NCBI RefSeq assembly: GCF_900167205.1 | Contig: NZ_FUWW01000007.1 | Span: forward strand, 27,497-91,496 | DNA from: Eubacterium coprostanoligenes | GTDB taxonomy: Bacteria > Bacillota > Clostridia > Oscillospirales > Acutalibacteraceae | Direction of reading: 5' to 3' | Length of the DNA: 64,000 nt | Shown: positions 8,176 to 18,090 of the stretch, one piece after another | Position numbering within the stretch: the first letter of the stretch is position 1 | Layout: each line of letters starts with the position of its first letter | Notes under the pieces: generated by a model | Database searches by the model: none | What the model saw: only the letters and a program-made list of their open reading frames with translations | What the model was told of the DNA's origin: nothing | Translations under genes and position numbers: made by a program

Positions 8176-10115
8176 CTGAGTTGTGTTCCGGCAGGGAGGT
8201 CAACAAAGACAACCTTAACATCGTTGTCGTTAACATCGCCTGCAAGGAGCATACCGTTGCTCATTTCTCCGCAAAGTTTTGCCGGTTTGAGGTTTGCAAC
8301 GATGATTACATTTTTGCCGATGAGATCCTCCGGTTTGTACCAAGGTGCAATGCCCGATACGATTTGGCGAGGCTTTGCCGTGCCGTCATTTACCATAATT
8401 TTGAGGAGCTTCTTTGCCTTTTTGATAGGCTCACATTCTGTAACAGTTGCCACACGAAGCTCAACTTTTGCAAAATCATCAAATTCGATTTGTGCAAGTC
8501 CCTCGATTTCTTTTGGCTTTGCGGCTTCCTCGGCTTTTGCCGCTGCCTCTTGTTTCTCTGCGATTTCAGCAAGCATTTTTTCTGCATCAATTCTTGCAAA
8601 AAGAGCTTCAGCCTTGCCAACCTTTTCGCCTGATTTGAGCGCACCGAAGTTTTCAAGAGAATCGTAATCCTTTATGTCGCAGTTCATTTGAGCAAAGATT
8701 TTTTCGCTTGTTTCAGGCATAAACGGACTGAGAAGAACTGCTATATATCGGATAGCCTCAAGGAGATTGTAAAGCACTGTGCCGAGGCGAGGAAGTGACG
8801 CTTCGTCTTTTGCAAGTGCCCACGGAGTTGTTTCGTCAATATATTTGTTTGAACGCTTTGCAAGGTTGAGAACGGCCTCAACTGCATCTGCAACACGGTA
8901 GGTTTCAAAGCATTTTTCAATTTTTTTAACTGTGTTGAGTGCAAATGTTTTCAACTTGTCATCAACAGGTTCTGCAACATCGCCGGGTTGAATAACACCG
9001 TCAAAATACTTGTTCTGCATTGCGATTGTTCTGTTAACAAGGTTGCCGAAGGTGTTGGCAAGGTCAGAATTGTAGCGTTCAATAATTGTTTCGTAAGTGA
9101 TAGAACCGTCTGAAGCATATGGCATTTCGGACACAAGATAGTATCTTACGGCGTCTACTCCGAGGAGTTCAACAAGGTCGTCTGCATAAATGACATTGCC
9201 TCTTGATTTGCTCATTTTGTCCTCACCAAAGAGAAGCCAAGGATGACCGAATACCTGCTTTGGAAGCGGTTCACCGAGAGCCATAAGCATAATAGGCCAA
9301 TAAATTGTGTGGAATCGAACAATGTCCTTGCCTATGATGTGAACATCAGCAGGCCAATACTTTTTGTATTCGTCTGATGAACCGTCAGGGTCGTAGCCGA
9401 TAGCAGTGATATAGTTTGAAAGTGCATCAATCCAAACATAAACAACATGGTCAGGGTCAAAGTCAACAGGGATACCCCATTTGAAACTTGTTCTTGAAAC
9501 GCAGAGGTCCTGCAAGCCCGGTTTGATGAAGTTGTTGAGCATTTCTTTTTTTCTTGCTTCGGGATAAATGAAGTTTTCGTTTTGCTCAATGAAATCTTCA
9601 AGACGCTTTTGATATTTTGAAAGCTTGAGGAAGTATGCTTCTTCTTTGGCAGGCTTTACTTCTCTGCCACAGTCAGGGCATTTGCCGTCAACAAGCTGGC
9701 TTTCGGTCCAAAAGCTCTCGCACGGTGTGCAGTACAAGCCTTCGTAGTGACCTTTGTAAATGTCGCCTTGCTCATAGAGTTTTTTGAATATCTTTTGAAC
9801 GATTCTTTCGTGCTGTTCATCTGTTGTGCGGATGAAACGGTCGTATTTTGTGTTCAAAAGGTCGCAGATGCCACGGATTTCGCTTGACACCTTGTCAACA
9901 TATTCCTTTGGTGTAACACCTGCGGCTTCTGCATATTCCTCGATTTTTTGACCGTGTTCATCTGTGCCGGTAAGCATAAACACATCGTAGCCCTGCAAGC
10001 GTTTGTATCTTGCAATGGCATCGGTCAACACAATTTCGTAGCTGTTGCCGATGTGAGGCTTGCGAGAAGTGTATGCTATGGCTGTTGTAATGTAAAATTT
10101 TCCTTTGTTTGCCAT
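8172..10115 (-). CDS. metG: Methionyl-tRNA synthetase with C-terminal tRNA-binding domain
   Basis: This enzyme charges tRNA-Met for protein synthesis. The Rossmann catalytic domain has the HIGH-type motif PHIGN and the KMSKS loop. A zinc knuckle (CTPC ... CPDC) of the one-knuckle type is inserted in the connective domain. An anticodon-binding helical bundle follows, then a Lys/Ala/Glu-rich linker and a C-terminal EMAP/Trbp111-like domain (VELRVATV ... GMLLAGD), which gives 647 residues, normal for bacterial MetRS with this appendage. The gene lies 30 bp after a lipoprotein gene and overlaps the CDF-like gene by 4 bp. I see no T-box leader upstream. Start ATG follows a GGAGAAAA site. Confidence 0.97.
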   Translation of the reverse strand: MANKGKFYITTAIAYTSRKPHIGNSYEIVLTDAIARYKRLQGYDVFMLTGTDEHGQKIEEYAEAAGVTPKEYVDKVSSEIRGICDLLNTKYDRFIRTTDEQHERIVQKIFKKLYEQGDIYKGHYEGLYCTPCESFWTESQLVDGKCPDCGREVKPAKEEAYFLKLSKYQKRLEDFIEQNENFIYPEARKKEMLNNFIKPGLQDLCVSRTSFKWGIPVDFDPDHVVYVWIDALSNYITAIGYDPDGSSDEYKKYWPADVHIIGKDIVRFHTIYWPIMLMALGEPLPKQVFGHPWLLFGEDKMSKSRGNVIYADDLVELLGVDAVRYYLVSEMPYASDGSITYETIIERYNSDLANTFGNLVNRTIAMQNKYFDGVIQPGDVAEPVDDKLKTFALNTVKKIEKCFETYRVADAVEAVLNLAKRSNKYIDETTPWALAKDEASLPRLGTVLYNLLEAIRYIAVLLSPFMPETSEKIFAQMNCDIKDYDSLENFGALKSGEKVGKAEALFARIDAEKMLAEIAEKQEAAAKAEEAAKPKEIEGLAQIEFDDFAKVELRVATVTECEPIKKAKKLLKIMVNDGTAKPRQIVSGIAPWYKPEDLIGKNVIIVANLKPAKLCGEMSNGMLLAGDVNDNDVKVVFVDLPAGTQLR

Positions 10116-10145
10116 TATATATTTTCTCCTGTTTGACAGTTATTT

Positions 10146-10841
10146 TTATAAAACTTTAATGCTTGTAACTTTATCTGTTTTGAGGTCTCTTTCATTTGCT
10201 TTGCCTGTTTTTAAATCAACGGTGATTACAGATGTTATAGTATGCTTGTCAGGGTTTGTGAAAACCGCAAAGTAAGCACGATCACCCTTGTTGTTAGGGT
10301 CGTAGTCGTAAAAATAGTTAATCCATTTTTCAGGGTAGTTAACTTGAAGATTGCTTAAAGCCATAGAATCCGATAAAACATAATCTTCTTCAGGTAAAGC
10401 GGGAAGTTCAATTGGAGCATTTGATGGTCTTGTTGTATAAGTTGTTGTACCTTCGTAATGCTTGGTAGTTGTTTCACCTTTTTTTGTGGTAGTTGTACTT
10501 GCGTTTTTATCATTATTATTATTATTATTATTATTAGGTGCAGTTGTTGATATTTTGTTACCGCTGATATTTGTAACATAATAAGGCTTTGTAGGTTTTT
10601 CCTTAACCTTCTTTGCCTTTTTTGTTTTCTTCGCTGTTGTAGAGTCAGCTGTGCTGTTTGTAGTTTCGCTTCCGTCTACTGTAACGATTTCTTCGTTTGA
10701 ATTTGTAACAGTCTGCTCTTGCGATGAAGAGTTGACATATTCGCCGTCAGGCTTTTTATCCTTTGCAGAACAGCCTGCAACAGTAATTGCAATTGTTGAT
10801 GCAAGTGCAAGGGAGATGATTGCTTTTGTTTTCTTTTTCAT
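10146..10841 (-). CDS. Thr/Ser-rich lipoprotein of unknown function
   Basis: A classical lipoprotein signal peptide ends in the lipobox VAGC, so the protein is anchored outside the membrane. Residues about 30-150 are low-complexity: Ser/Thr/Lys-rich with an asparagine run coded by an (ATT)8 tract (minus strand AAT) and TTTT-KK segments, probably an extended wall-spanning linker. The last ~80 residues form a small folded domain with NLQVNYPEKWINYFYDYDPN and a beta-rich end. I do not recognise the domain. Start ATG is preceded by AAGGTGATAA. It is first in a run with metG, the CDF-like gene and the phosphoesterase. A promoter is proposed at 10904-10933. Confidence 0.75.
   Translation of the reverse strand: MKKKTKAIISLALASTIAITVAGCSAKDKKPDGEYVNSSSQEQTVTNSNEEIVTVDGSETTNSTADSTTAKKTKKAKKVKEKPTKPYYVTNISGNKISTTAPNNNNNNNNDKNASTTTTKKGETTTKHYEGTTTYTTRPSNAPIELPALPEEDYVLSDSMALSNLQVNYPEKWINYFYDYDPNNKGDRAYFAVFTNPDKHTITSVITVDLKTGKANERDLKTDKVTSIKVL
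10512..10535. repeat. (ATT)8 trinucleotide tract
   Basis: Eight perfect ATT units lie inside the lipoprotein gene and encode the Asn run of its linker. Length changes here keep the frame and would only alter linker length. Confidence 0.9.
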
Positions 10842-10903
10842 AATTTATCACCTTGAATAGAATTAAATTGTGCTATGTAAAATGATGTTTTTTATTAAGA
10901 ATG

Positions 10904-10933
10904 ATTGTATCTCTTTATATAAGGTACGCTCAA
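10904..10933 (-). promoter_or_regulatory. Putative promoter of lipoprotein-metG run
   Basis: On the minus strand TTGAGC, an 18-bp spacer and TACAAT stand about 60 bp before the lipoprotein start. The match is fair. Confidence 0.45.
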
Positions 10934-10976
10934 AGTGCATTTATAAACTAAATGATTTGAGAGAAAGTGCTTTATC

Positions 10977-11702
10977 TCAAATCAAGGATGCTGCACCCTT
11001 GTCGAGCATAAGTGTCACATCCTTGTGGAACTGAAGCACCGAAGCCGGACATTGTGGAGTTACATTGCCGTCAATAAGCTGTTTGATAGCCTTTGCCTTG
11101 TTCTCGCCGATTGCGATGATGAGAATGCGCTTCGCTTGCATAATTGATCCGATGCCCATTGTTACGGCATGTGTCGGAACTTCCTCAATTGAATTGAAAA
11201 ATCTTGAGTTGTCCTTGATTGTGCTTTCCTTAAGAGCTACAACATGGCTCCATCTTTGGAATGAATCAGCAGGTTCATTGAATGCGATGTGACCGTTTGA
11301 GCCGATGCCGAGAAGCTGAATGTCAATTCCGCCACATTTTTTGATTCTTTCTTCGTAAGCCTTACATTCTGCATCCATATCTTCTGCGTTGCCGTTGAGG
11401 AAATTGATGTTTTCATCAGGAATGTTGATGTGGTCAAAAAGATTTTCATACATAAAGCTGTGGTAGCTGTTCTTGTCCTTTACATCAAGGTTGCAATATT
11501 CATCAAGATTGAAGGTTGTTACCTTTGAAAAATCAACCGCACCATCTTGATAGAGTTTAATCATATGTGCATATGGCTTGAGCGGTGTTGAGCCTGTTGC
11601 AAGTCCCAATACACTGTCAGGCTTTTGCAAAACCTGACCGCACATATAGTATCCTGCGGCGATTCCGATTTGTTCTTCTGTGTCAAATGTAAGTACATTC
11701 AT
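10977..11702 (-). CDS. nagB: Glucosamine-6-phosphate deaminase
   Basis: NagB converts glucosamine-6-phosphate to fructose-6-phosphate and ammonia, the last step of amino-sugar (GlcNAc, and through it sialic acid) catabolism. Family marks are LGLATGSTPLKPY, FNLDEYCNL with the catalytic Asp, the GIGSNGHIAFNEP loop and THAVTMGIGSI. The 241-residue length is standard for Gram-positive NagB without the allosteric extension of the enteric enzyme. The ribosome site AAGGAGATATT is good. It follows the VanZ-like gene by 14 bp, so it probably belongs to the transcript that starts at 13.9 kb. The sialidase at the left edge would fit the same nutrient route, but it is not in this operon. Confidence 0.95.
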   Translation of the reverse strand: MNVLTFDTEEQIGIAAGYYMCGQVLQKPDSVLGLATGSTPLKPYAHMIKLYQDGAVDFSKVTTFNLDEYCNLDVKDKNSYHSFMYENLFDHINIPDENINFLNGNAEDMDAECKAYEERIKKCGGIDIQLLGIGSNGHIAFNEPADSFQRWSHVVALKESTIKDNSRFFNSIEEVPTHAVTMGIGSIMQAKRILIIAIGENKAKAIKQLIDGNVTPQCPASVLQFHKDVTLMLDKGAASLI

Positions 11703-11716
11703 TTTTGAATATCTCC

Positions 11717-12187
11717 TTAAATCTTTTTATCTTCTTTTTTATGCTCAATTATCTTGCGGATAATCAAATTCAGTATTAAAAATATTATAGCACCGGTGAC
11801 AATGCCTGCCGTGTCGAGTGCCCAGTCGGTGAACTGACAGCTTCTGCCGTCAACAAAAATCTGGTGGATTTCGTCAGTTCCCGCATATGCCGAGCCGATT
11901 GCTATGCCGAGCGGCAGCTTTTGTTTGTCGATTGAATAGTACAGTGCCGTGTTTATTAAAAACCCAAGTCCTGCAAATTCTGTGAAATGTGCAAATTTTC
12001 TGACCATATGCTCGGTTATTGCCTCGGTGTGAAACAGCCTTTGCAAAAACAGAGTTACAACGGAGCTTTGACCTGCCGATTGATTTGCCGGTCTTGACGA
12101 AAAATAAAATATGATTGCCATACAAATTGCCGTTAATATCCAAAATATAACGGCAATTGCTTTGCTTCTTTTATTTTCTTGTTGCAT
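11717..12187 (-). CDS. VanZ-like membrane protein
   Basis: This is a small four-helix membrane protein of the VanZ family. The family signatures RKFAHFTEFAGLGF and AGTDEIHQIFVDGRSCQFTD (the conserved DE-H-Q / D block) are intact. VanZ itself confers low-level teicoplanin resistance, but most homologues have no known role, so no resistance function should be assumed. The gene starts inside the end of the upstream solute-binding protein gene (17-bp overlap), with GGGTGAG before its ATG, and is followed 14 bp later by nagB. The arrangement indicates one transcript. Confidence 0.85.
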   Translation of the reverse strand: MQQENKRSKAIAVIFWILTAICMAIIFYFSSRPANQSAGQSSVVTLFLQRLFHTEAITEHMVRKFAHFTEFAGLGFLINTALYYSIDKQKLPLGIAIGSAYAGTDEIHQIFVDGRSCQFTDWALDTAGIVTGAIIFLILNLIIRKIIEHKKEDKKI

Positions 12188-13859
12188 TTACAAAGCTCAC
12201 CCTTCCTGTTCCCGGGTGGAACTGAATGTTTTTCACTCCGTTTGCCGAGGCATAGTAGCTGCTTTCGTATATCATAGGGTAAAGAGCATATGTGTCAAGT
12301 ATCGTTTGCTCTGCTTGCTTCAAATATTTTGAAGATGAGGCAAGAGTGCTTTGGTTTTGTGCCTTTTTGATAAGAACGTCAACTTTTTTTGAATTGATGT
12401 CTGTTATGCCGTCGCTTGAAATTTGGCTGATGAACGATAGTGCACTGTTGCCCGTTGCAGTGAACGGTAAAAATGCAACATCATATGTGTTCTTTGCAAT
12501 TTCGCTTCTTATCTCTTTTTCGGTCATTGCCTTGACCTTAAGTGTCAAAGTGATTGCTTCGCCCTTTGAATTTGTCAAATATGAGCCGAGCCCTGCTTGT
12601 ACACCCTGCAATAATAGTTTTACATAGTTTTCCATATAGTCAGGGGTGAGCACTGTGACCGAAACATCGGTTGTGTCGAGAATGTCAAGTGCCTTTTTCC
12701 AATCGGTAACGCTTTTCTTTTGATTTTGCGGTGCAACTGTGTTGCCCATAGCCTTAACGGCGTTGTTGCCGTTGATAACGCAAGAGGACGGTGTGAGATT
12801 TGTTGCGGTTTTCAGATAATCTTTGTCAAATTCCTTTGGTCTGCTGAAGCCCTCACAAAATGCTTTGCGCATAGTTTTTGATTGGAACACTTCGTCATTT
12901 GTGTTGAACACAAAGCCCCAAGTGGTATCCTGATATGCTGTGTAGGTGACACCGCTGTTTTTCTTCACTTTGTCGCTGTCTTTGCCGGTGATGAATGCAG
13001 CGTCATAGTATCCGCTTTCAAGTTTTGAAACAAGGTCGTTGTTGTCTTCGTCGTTTTTGTCGGGTATTTTGAGCGTAAGCTCTGTTGCCGTTGCAGGTGA
13101 CGGGCCTGTGTATCCCTTGTTTTTCTTCAAAAGATATGATGCGTCAAGAATTTGGCTGACATAAAACTGACCGTTGAACAGTGTGTATTTGCCTTCCAAA
13201 CCGTATCTGCCTTTTGTTGCAACAAAGAATTGCTCGTTGCATGGCATTGCAACAGCCGATGCAAGAGTTTGCATAAAGGTGTCGTCTCTGTGTTCAAGCA
13301 TAATAGTCAGGGTGTAGTCATCGTTTGCAACCGCTCCGAGTTCGGTAGGGAGCACGGCGCCTGTGTGAATTCTGTTTGCGTTTTTGATGCACGAAACCGA
13401 TGCAAATTGCGGACAGTCGGTGTAGTAATAAACCGCTCTTCTCAATGCAAACACAAAGTCGTGCGCAGTGATGTCGGGATTAAATTCGTAGCCGAGCATT
13501 TGCAGGCGAGAGTCAATGAACTTTCCCTTGTTTTCGCCTTTTTCGTATTTGTCGGTGTTGATGTTCCACTTCATACCTTTGCGAATGTGGAAAGTGTAGG
13601 TCAATCCGTCATCGCTGATTTCCCACTTTTCAGCCATACCCGGAACTATTGTGCCGTCGTCGTTGATTCTGATTAATCCCTCAAAGGTGTTTTCAATAAT
13701 CAAAAATTCATCGGCAGTTGAAGCAACCTGCGGGTCATAGCTGTTGACATTTGCCCCGAAAGGATAAATGAAATCAATTGAGTCCTGCTTGTTTTTACAG
13801 CCTGAAAACAGCGAAATCACAAGCAATAATGATATTAATATAGATAAAATCTTTTTCAT
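12171..13859 (-). CDS. Oligopeptide-type ABC transporter substrate-binding lipoprotein
   Basis: This is an extracytoplasmic family 5 solute-binding protein (OppA/DppA class). A lipobox, FSGC, follows a hydrophobic signal peptide. The mature start has the usual NSYDPQVASTADEFLIIENT block and then EGLIRINDDGTIVPGMAEKW and YTFHIRKGMKWN, all family marks. At 562 residues it has the normal length. No permease or ATPase gene is adjacent, so it must work with a transporter encoded elsewhere, or sense peptides. It leads a run with the VanZ-like gene and nagB. A promoter (TTGAAA-N17-TATAAT) lies directly upstream. Ligand is unknown. Confidence 0.9.
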   Translation of the reverse strand: MKKILSILISLLLVISLFSGCKNKQDSIDFIYPFGANVNSYDPQVASTADEFLIIENTFEGLIRINDDGTIVPGMAEKWEISDDGLTYTFHIRKGMKWNINTDKYEKGENKGKFIDSRLQMLGYEFNPDITAHDFVFALRRAVYYYTDCPQFASVSCIKNANRIHTGAVLPTELGAVANDDYTLTIMLEHRDDTFMQTLASAVAMPCNEQFFVATKGRYGLEGKYTLFNGQFYVSQILDASYLLKKNKGYTGPSPATATELTLKIPDKNDEDNNDLVSKLESGYYDAAFITGKDSDKVKKNSGVTYTAYQDTTWGFVFNTNDEVFQSKTMRKAFCEGFSRPKEFDKDYLKTATNLTPSSCVINGNNAVKAMGNTVAPQNQKKSVTDWKKALDILDTTDVSVTVLTPDYMENYVKLLLQGVQAGLGSYLTNSKGEAITLTLKVKAMTEKEIRSEIAKNTYDVAFLPFTATGNSALSFISQISSDGITDINSKKVDVLIKKAQNQSTLASSSKYLKQAEQTILDTYALYPMIYESSYYASANGVKNIQFHPGTGRVSFVNATRK

Positions 13860-13890
13860 TATAAATATAATTCCTTAAAAGAATAGTTAC

Positions 13891-13919
13891 ATTATAGCAG
13901 ATTAATTACATTATTTCAA
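13891..13919 (-). promoter_or_regulatory. Promoter of solute-binding protein-vanZ-nagB group
   Basis: Minus strand: TTGAAA, 17-bp spacer, TATAAT, about 32 bp before the start codon. The next ~180 bp, up to the rpoB promoter, shows nothing I can name. Confidence 0.75.
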
Positions 13920-14097
13920 TACGGAAATTGTTGCCAAACAAATAATTTTTTCTTTAGGCAATACTGACGATTTTAATCGAGTTTTTTTGGGTATTTCTAC
14001 AAAACACACGGCACAGTTGATAAAAAATGTGATTTGCATATTGAAACCCGCTTGGTCAGTGGATTTGCAAATTTTTTGTAATATTTTAAAATTTTTC

Positions 14098-14126
14098 TTG
14101 ACTTTAATTATTTAATAGTGTAGAAT
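14098..14126 (+). promoter_or_regulatory. Promoter of rpoB-rpoC
   Basis: TTGACT, 17-bp spacer, TAGAAT. It is followed by an untranslated leader of about 135 nt. No rplJ-rplL genes precede, so rpoBC is transcribed independently here. Confidence 0.75.
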
Positions 14127-14268
14127 GTCATCACGATTATATACTGGTAGTATGCGTCTTTATGTCCGGCTATTAAATAAGCTATATATTAAAGACAAAT
14201 GGCAGGATTTTGTCAAGCGCTGCCGGTCTATGTATTGCAAATAAGAAACGAATGGAGTGAATACCTTT

Positions 14269-17200
14269 ATGGTAAATGTGAAGGATGTACAACTCGGTAC
14301 AACTACACGAAAGAGCTTTGCTAAAATCAATGAAGTTATGCAAATGCCTAATTTGATTGAAGTGCAAAAGAAGTCTTACCAATGGTTCCTTGACGAAGGT
14401 CTTAAGGAGGTATTTAGGGATATCGGTTCAATCACCGATAATTCAGAAAAGCTTGTTCTCGATTTCATCGACTACAGCATGGATGATGAGCCTAAGTACA
14501 GCATTGCAGAATGTAAGGCAAGAGATACCACCTACTCAAAGGCTCTTAAAGTGCAGGCACGCTTGAGAAATACGGAAACAGGCGAGGTAAAGGATAGCAT
14601 TATCTATTGTGGCGACCTTCCGCTTATGACAGATTCAGGCACTTTTGTAATCAACGGTGCAGAAAGATGTATCGTATCACAGTTGGTTCGTTCACCTGGT
14701 GTGTACTACAATATGGACCACGACAAGACAGGTAAGGAATTGTTCACAAACACAGTTATTCCTAACCGTGGTGCTTGGCTTGAATACGAAACCGATGCTA
14801 ACGATTTGTTCTATGTTCGCATCGACAAGAACAGAAAGATTTATATCACAACTTTCCTTCGTTCTCTCGGTCTTGGCTCGGACGAGCAACTCCGTGATTA
14901 CTTCGGCGAAGACGAAAGATTGGAAGCAACTATCGAAAAGGATGTAACAAAGAACGAGGAAGAGGCTCTTCTTGAAGTTTACAAGAAGCTTCGTCCGGGC
15001 GAGCCACCTACAGTTGACACTGCAAGGGCACATCTCGACGGTTTGTTCTTTGATTCAAGAAGATATGACCTTTCAAGAGTCGGCAGATATAAGTACAACA
15101 AGAAGCTCGGATTGGTTGAGAGAATTACAGATCAGATTTTGGCTGAACCTGTTATCTCACCTATGGGTGAATTCCTTGCTGATGCTGACGAAAAGATTAC
15201 TTACGAAAAGGCTGTTGAGATTGAAAATGCAGGTGTTATGTCTGTATTTGTAAAACTCGAGTCAGGTAAGGTGGTCAAAGTTATTTCAAACGGTATGGTT
15301 GATATCGACAAGTATGTAACTATCGACAAGAAGGCACTTGCAATCAACGAAAAGGTTTCATACCGTGTTCTTTCGGAAATTATGGAAAAGGTTGGCGACG
15401 ACCAAGAAGCTCTTGAGGCTGAAATCAAGATTCGTCACGATGACCTCATCCCTAATCACATTATTATTGACGATATTTTTGCAACAGTATCATATTTGCT
15501 CAACCTTGCAAACGGTGTTGGTAAGGTTGATGATATTGACCATCTCGGTAACCGTCGTATTCGTGCGGTAGGCGAGTTGCTCCAAAACCAATTCCGTATC
15601 GGTTTTACCCGTATGGAAAGAGTTATCAGAGAGCGTATGAATGTTCAGTCACAGGACGACAGCGATGCTATCACTCCACAGGCTATTATCAATACCCGTC
15701 CTGTAAATGCGGCAATCCGTGAGTTCTTCGGTTCTTCACCGTTGTCACAATTTATGGACCAGAACAACCCTCTTGCAGAACTTACTCACAAGAGAAGACT
15801 TTCGGCACTCGGTCCCGGCGGTTTGTCAAGAGACCGTGCAGGCTTCGAAGTTCGTGACGTACACTACACCCACTACGGTCGTATGTGCCCTATCGAAACT
15901 CCTGAAGGTCCAAACATCGGCTTGATTTCTTATCTTGCTTGCTACAGCCGTCTTAACGAATACGGATTTATTGAAGCTCCTTATCGTAAGGTGGACAAGG
16001 AAACAGGCGTTGTTACAGCCGAAGTTGAATATATGACAGCAGATGTCGAGGATGATTATATCATCGCACAGGCTAACGAGCCTCTTGACGAAAACGGCAG
16101 ATTTACAAACACAAGAGTTACTTGCCGTTATAAGGACGAGTTCATCACAGTTGCACCTGAAAAGGTTGACTATATGGACGTTTCTCCAAAGATGGTAGTT
16201 TCTGTTGCTACCGCAATGATTCCGTTCCTTGAAAACGATGACGCAAACCGTGCTCTTATGGGTGCTAACATGCAGCGTCAGGCAGTTCCTCTTCTTAAGA
16301 CAGAAGCTCCTGTTGTCGGTACCGGTATGGAATACAAGGCAGCGTACGACTCAGGCGTTGTTGTTATCGCAAAGCGTGGCGGTACAGTTGTTTCGCTTGA
16401 CGCACGCACAATCGAGATTAAGACCAAAGACGGTAGCATTGATAAGTATGAACTTATTAAGTATGCCGGTTCTAACCAAGGCACTTGCATCAACCAAAGA
16501 CCTATCGTATCTCTTCATCAAGAGGTTGAGGACGGTCAGGTTATCGCAGACGGTCCTGCAACATGCAACGGTGAAATTTCAATCGGTAAGAATGCCCTCA
16601 TCGGCTTTATGACTTGGGAAGGTTATAACTACGAGGACGCTGTTCTTATCAACGAAAAAATTGTTCGTGATGATGTTTACACATCTATTCATATTGTTGA
16701 GCACGAGGTAGAATCCCGTGATACAAAACTCGGTCCTGAAGATATTACAAGAGATATTCCTAATGTCGGTGAAGACGCTCTTAAGGATTTGGACGAGGAC
16801 GGTATCATCCGTGTCGGTGCAGAGGTTCACTCGGGCGATATTCTTGTTGGTAAGGTAACACCAAAGGGTGAAACCGAGCTTACAAGCGAAGAAAGACTTT
16901 TGCGTGCTATCTTCGGCGAAAAGGCAAGAGAAGTTCGTGATACTTCTATGAAAGTGCCTCACGGCGAATATGGTATCGTAGTTGATGTAAAGGTATTTAC
17001 AAGAGCAAACCACGATGAGCTTAATCCGGGCGTAAACAAGGTTGTTCGTGTTTATATCGCACAAAAGAGAAAGATTCAAGCCGGTGATAAGATGGCCGGT
17101 CGTCACGGTAACAAGGGTGTTGTTTCTCGTGTACTTCCACAAGAGGATATGCCATTCCTTCCTGACGGTCGTCCGCTTGATATCGTGCTTAACCCGTTGG

Positions 17201-18021
17201 GCGTACCTTCTCGTATGAACATCGGTCAGGTTCTTGAAGTTCATCTTGGCTATGCCGCTATGGCACTTGGCTGGAAGATGATGACTCCTGTATTTGACGG
17301 TGCTCACGAAGATGACATCAGAGAATGTCTTAAACTTGCAGACATCGGTTATTATATCGATGAAAACGGCAACAAGATTTATGACGGTAAGGTTCAGCTT
17401 ACAGACGGCAGAACAGGTGAGAAGTTTGACAATCGTGTAACCGTAGGTTATATGTATTACCTCAAGCTCCACCACCTTGTAGATGATAAGATTCACGCTC
17501 GTTCAACAGGTCCTTACAGCCTTGTAACTCAACAGCCGTTGGGTGGTAAGGCACAGTTCGGTGGACAGAGATTCGGTGAGATGGAAGTTTGGGCACTTGA
17601 GGCTTACGGTGCAGCTTACACCTTGCAGGAAATCATCACTGTTAAGTCGGATGATGTTGTTGGTCGTGTTAAGACTTATGAAGCAATCGTTAAGGGTGAG
17701 AATATTCCGCCGGCAGGCACACCTGAGGCATTTAAGGTTCTTTATAAGGAACTTCAGGCACTTGCTCTTGATACAAGACTTTATGACAAGGACGGTAACG
17801 AAGTTATCCTTAAGCAAGACCTTGACGATGACGGAATTCCAACCGTTTCAGACGATCAGGCATTTACAGAGGTTAATGACTTTGACGGTCAAGAGGGCTA
17901 TGGAATGCTTGATGAAAACGGTGAGGAAATCGAGGAAGCAAATCAAAATGACGAAGTTGACTTGTTCGCAGAGTTTGCAGATATGGACGACAGCGACAGT
18001 TATTATGATGATGAAGAATAA
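14269..18021 (+). CDS. rpoB: RNA polymerase beta subunit
   Basis: RpoB is the beta subunit of the core RNA polymerase. It contains the rifampicin-binding region [25 protein letters not shown] with the usual sensitive residues (Asp, His, Ser), EGPNIGLI, the bridge region [10 protein letters not shown] and the C-terminal [20 protein letters not shown]. The tail is strongly acidic ([18 protein letters not shown]), as in other clostridia. I choose ATG 14269 ([10 protein letters not shown]) because GGAGTGA lies 8 bases upstream; a GTG at 14257 overlaps that site. Length from there is 1250 residues. Unlike the common order, no rplJL genes are directly upstream; a 400-bp gap with a promoter precedes it. 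rpoC follows after 69 bp. Confidence 0.98.
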   Translation: MVNVKDVQLGTTTRKSFAKINEVMQMPNLIEVQKKSYQWFLDEGLKEVFRDIGSITDNSEKLVLDFIDYSMDDEPKYSIAECKARDTTYSKALKVQARLRNTETGEVKDSIIYCGDLPLMTDSGTFVINGAERCIVSQLVRSPGVYYNMDHDKTGKELFTNTVIPNRGAWLEYETDANDLFYVRIDKNRKIYITTFLRSLGLGSDEQLRDYFGEDERLEATIEKDVTKNEEEALLEVYKKLRPGEPPTVDTARAHLDGLFFDSRRYDLSRVGRYKYNKKLGLVERITDQILAEPVISPMGEFLADADEKITYEKAVEIENAGVMSVFVKLESGKVVKVISNGMVDIDKYVTIDKKALAINEKVSYRVLSEIMEKVGDDQEALEAEIKIRHDDLIPNHIIIDDIFATVSYLLNLANGVGKVDDIDHLGNRRIRAVGELLQNQFRIGFTRMERVIRERMNVQSQDDSDAITPQAIINTRPVNAAIREFFGSSPLSQFMDQNNPLAELTHKRRLSALGPGGLSRDRAGFEVRDVHYTHYGRMCPIETPEGPNIGLISYLACYSRLNEYGFIEAPYRKVDKETGVVTAEVEYMTADVEDDYIIAQANEPLDENGRFTNTRVTCRYKDEFITVAPEKVDYMDVSPKMVVSVATAMIPFLENDDANRALMGANMQRQAVPLLKTEAPVVGTGMEYKAAYDSGVVVIAKRGGTVVSLDARTIEIKTKDGSIDKYELIKYAGSNQGTCINQRPIVSLHQEVEDGQVIADGPATCNGEISIGKNALIGFMTWEGYNYEDAVLINEKIVRDDVYTSIHIVEHEVESRDTKLGPEDITRDIPNVGEDALKDLDEDGIIRVGAEVHSGDILVGKVTPKGETELTSEERLLRAIFGEKAREVRDTSMKVPHGEYGIVVDVKVFTRANHDELNPGVNKVVRVYIAQKRKIQAGDKMAGRHGNKGVVSRVLPQEDMPFLPDGRPLDIVLNPLGVPSRMNIGQVLEVHLGYAAMALGWKMMTPVFDGAHEDDIRECLKLADIGYYIDENGNKIYDGKVQLTDGRTGEKFDNRVTVGYMYYLKLHHLVDDKIHARSTGPYSLVTQQPLGGKAQFGGQRFGEMEVWALEAYGAAYTLQEIITVKSDDVVGRVKTYEAIVKGENIPPAGTPEAFKVLYKELQALALDTRLYDKDGNEVILKQDLDDDGIPTVSDDQAFTEVNDFDGQEGYGMLDENGEEIEEANQNDEVDLFAEFADMDDSDSYYDDEE

Positions 18022-18090
18022 TTATTATAATAATTAACTTAATGCTTTTGATTAACTTTCAGATATATTACAGAAAAGGAGTGCTTCCAT

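Noticed and set aside
10116..10145. T-box leader before metG
   Set aside because: Only 30 bp separate metG from the upstream lipoprotein gene; no T-box sequence or antiterminator is present.
10950..10985. Hairpin GATTTGAGA/TCTCAAATC at the nagB end as a terminator
   Set aside because: It lacks a T-run on the minus strand and overlaps the stop codon, so an intrinsic terminator is not supported.
16579..17496. Open frame of about 305 codons on the minus strand inside rpoB
   Set aside because: It lies wholly in rpoB, has Cys/Thr/Val-rich shadow composition and no ribosome site. The rpoB frame is unmistakable.
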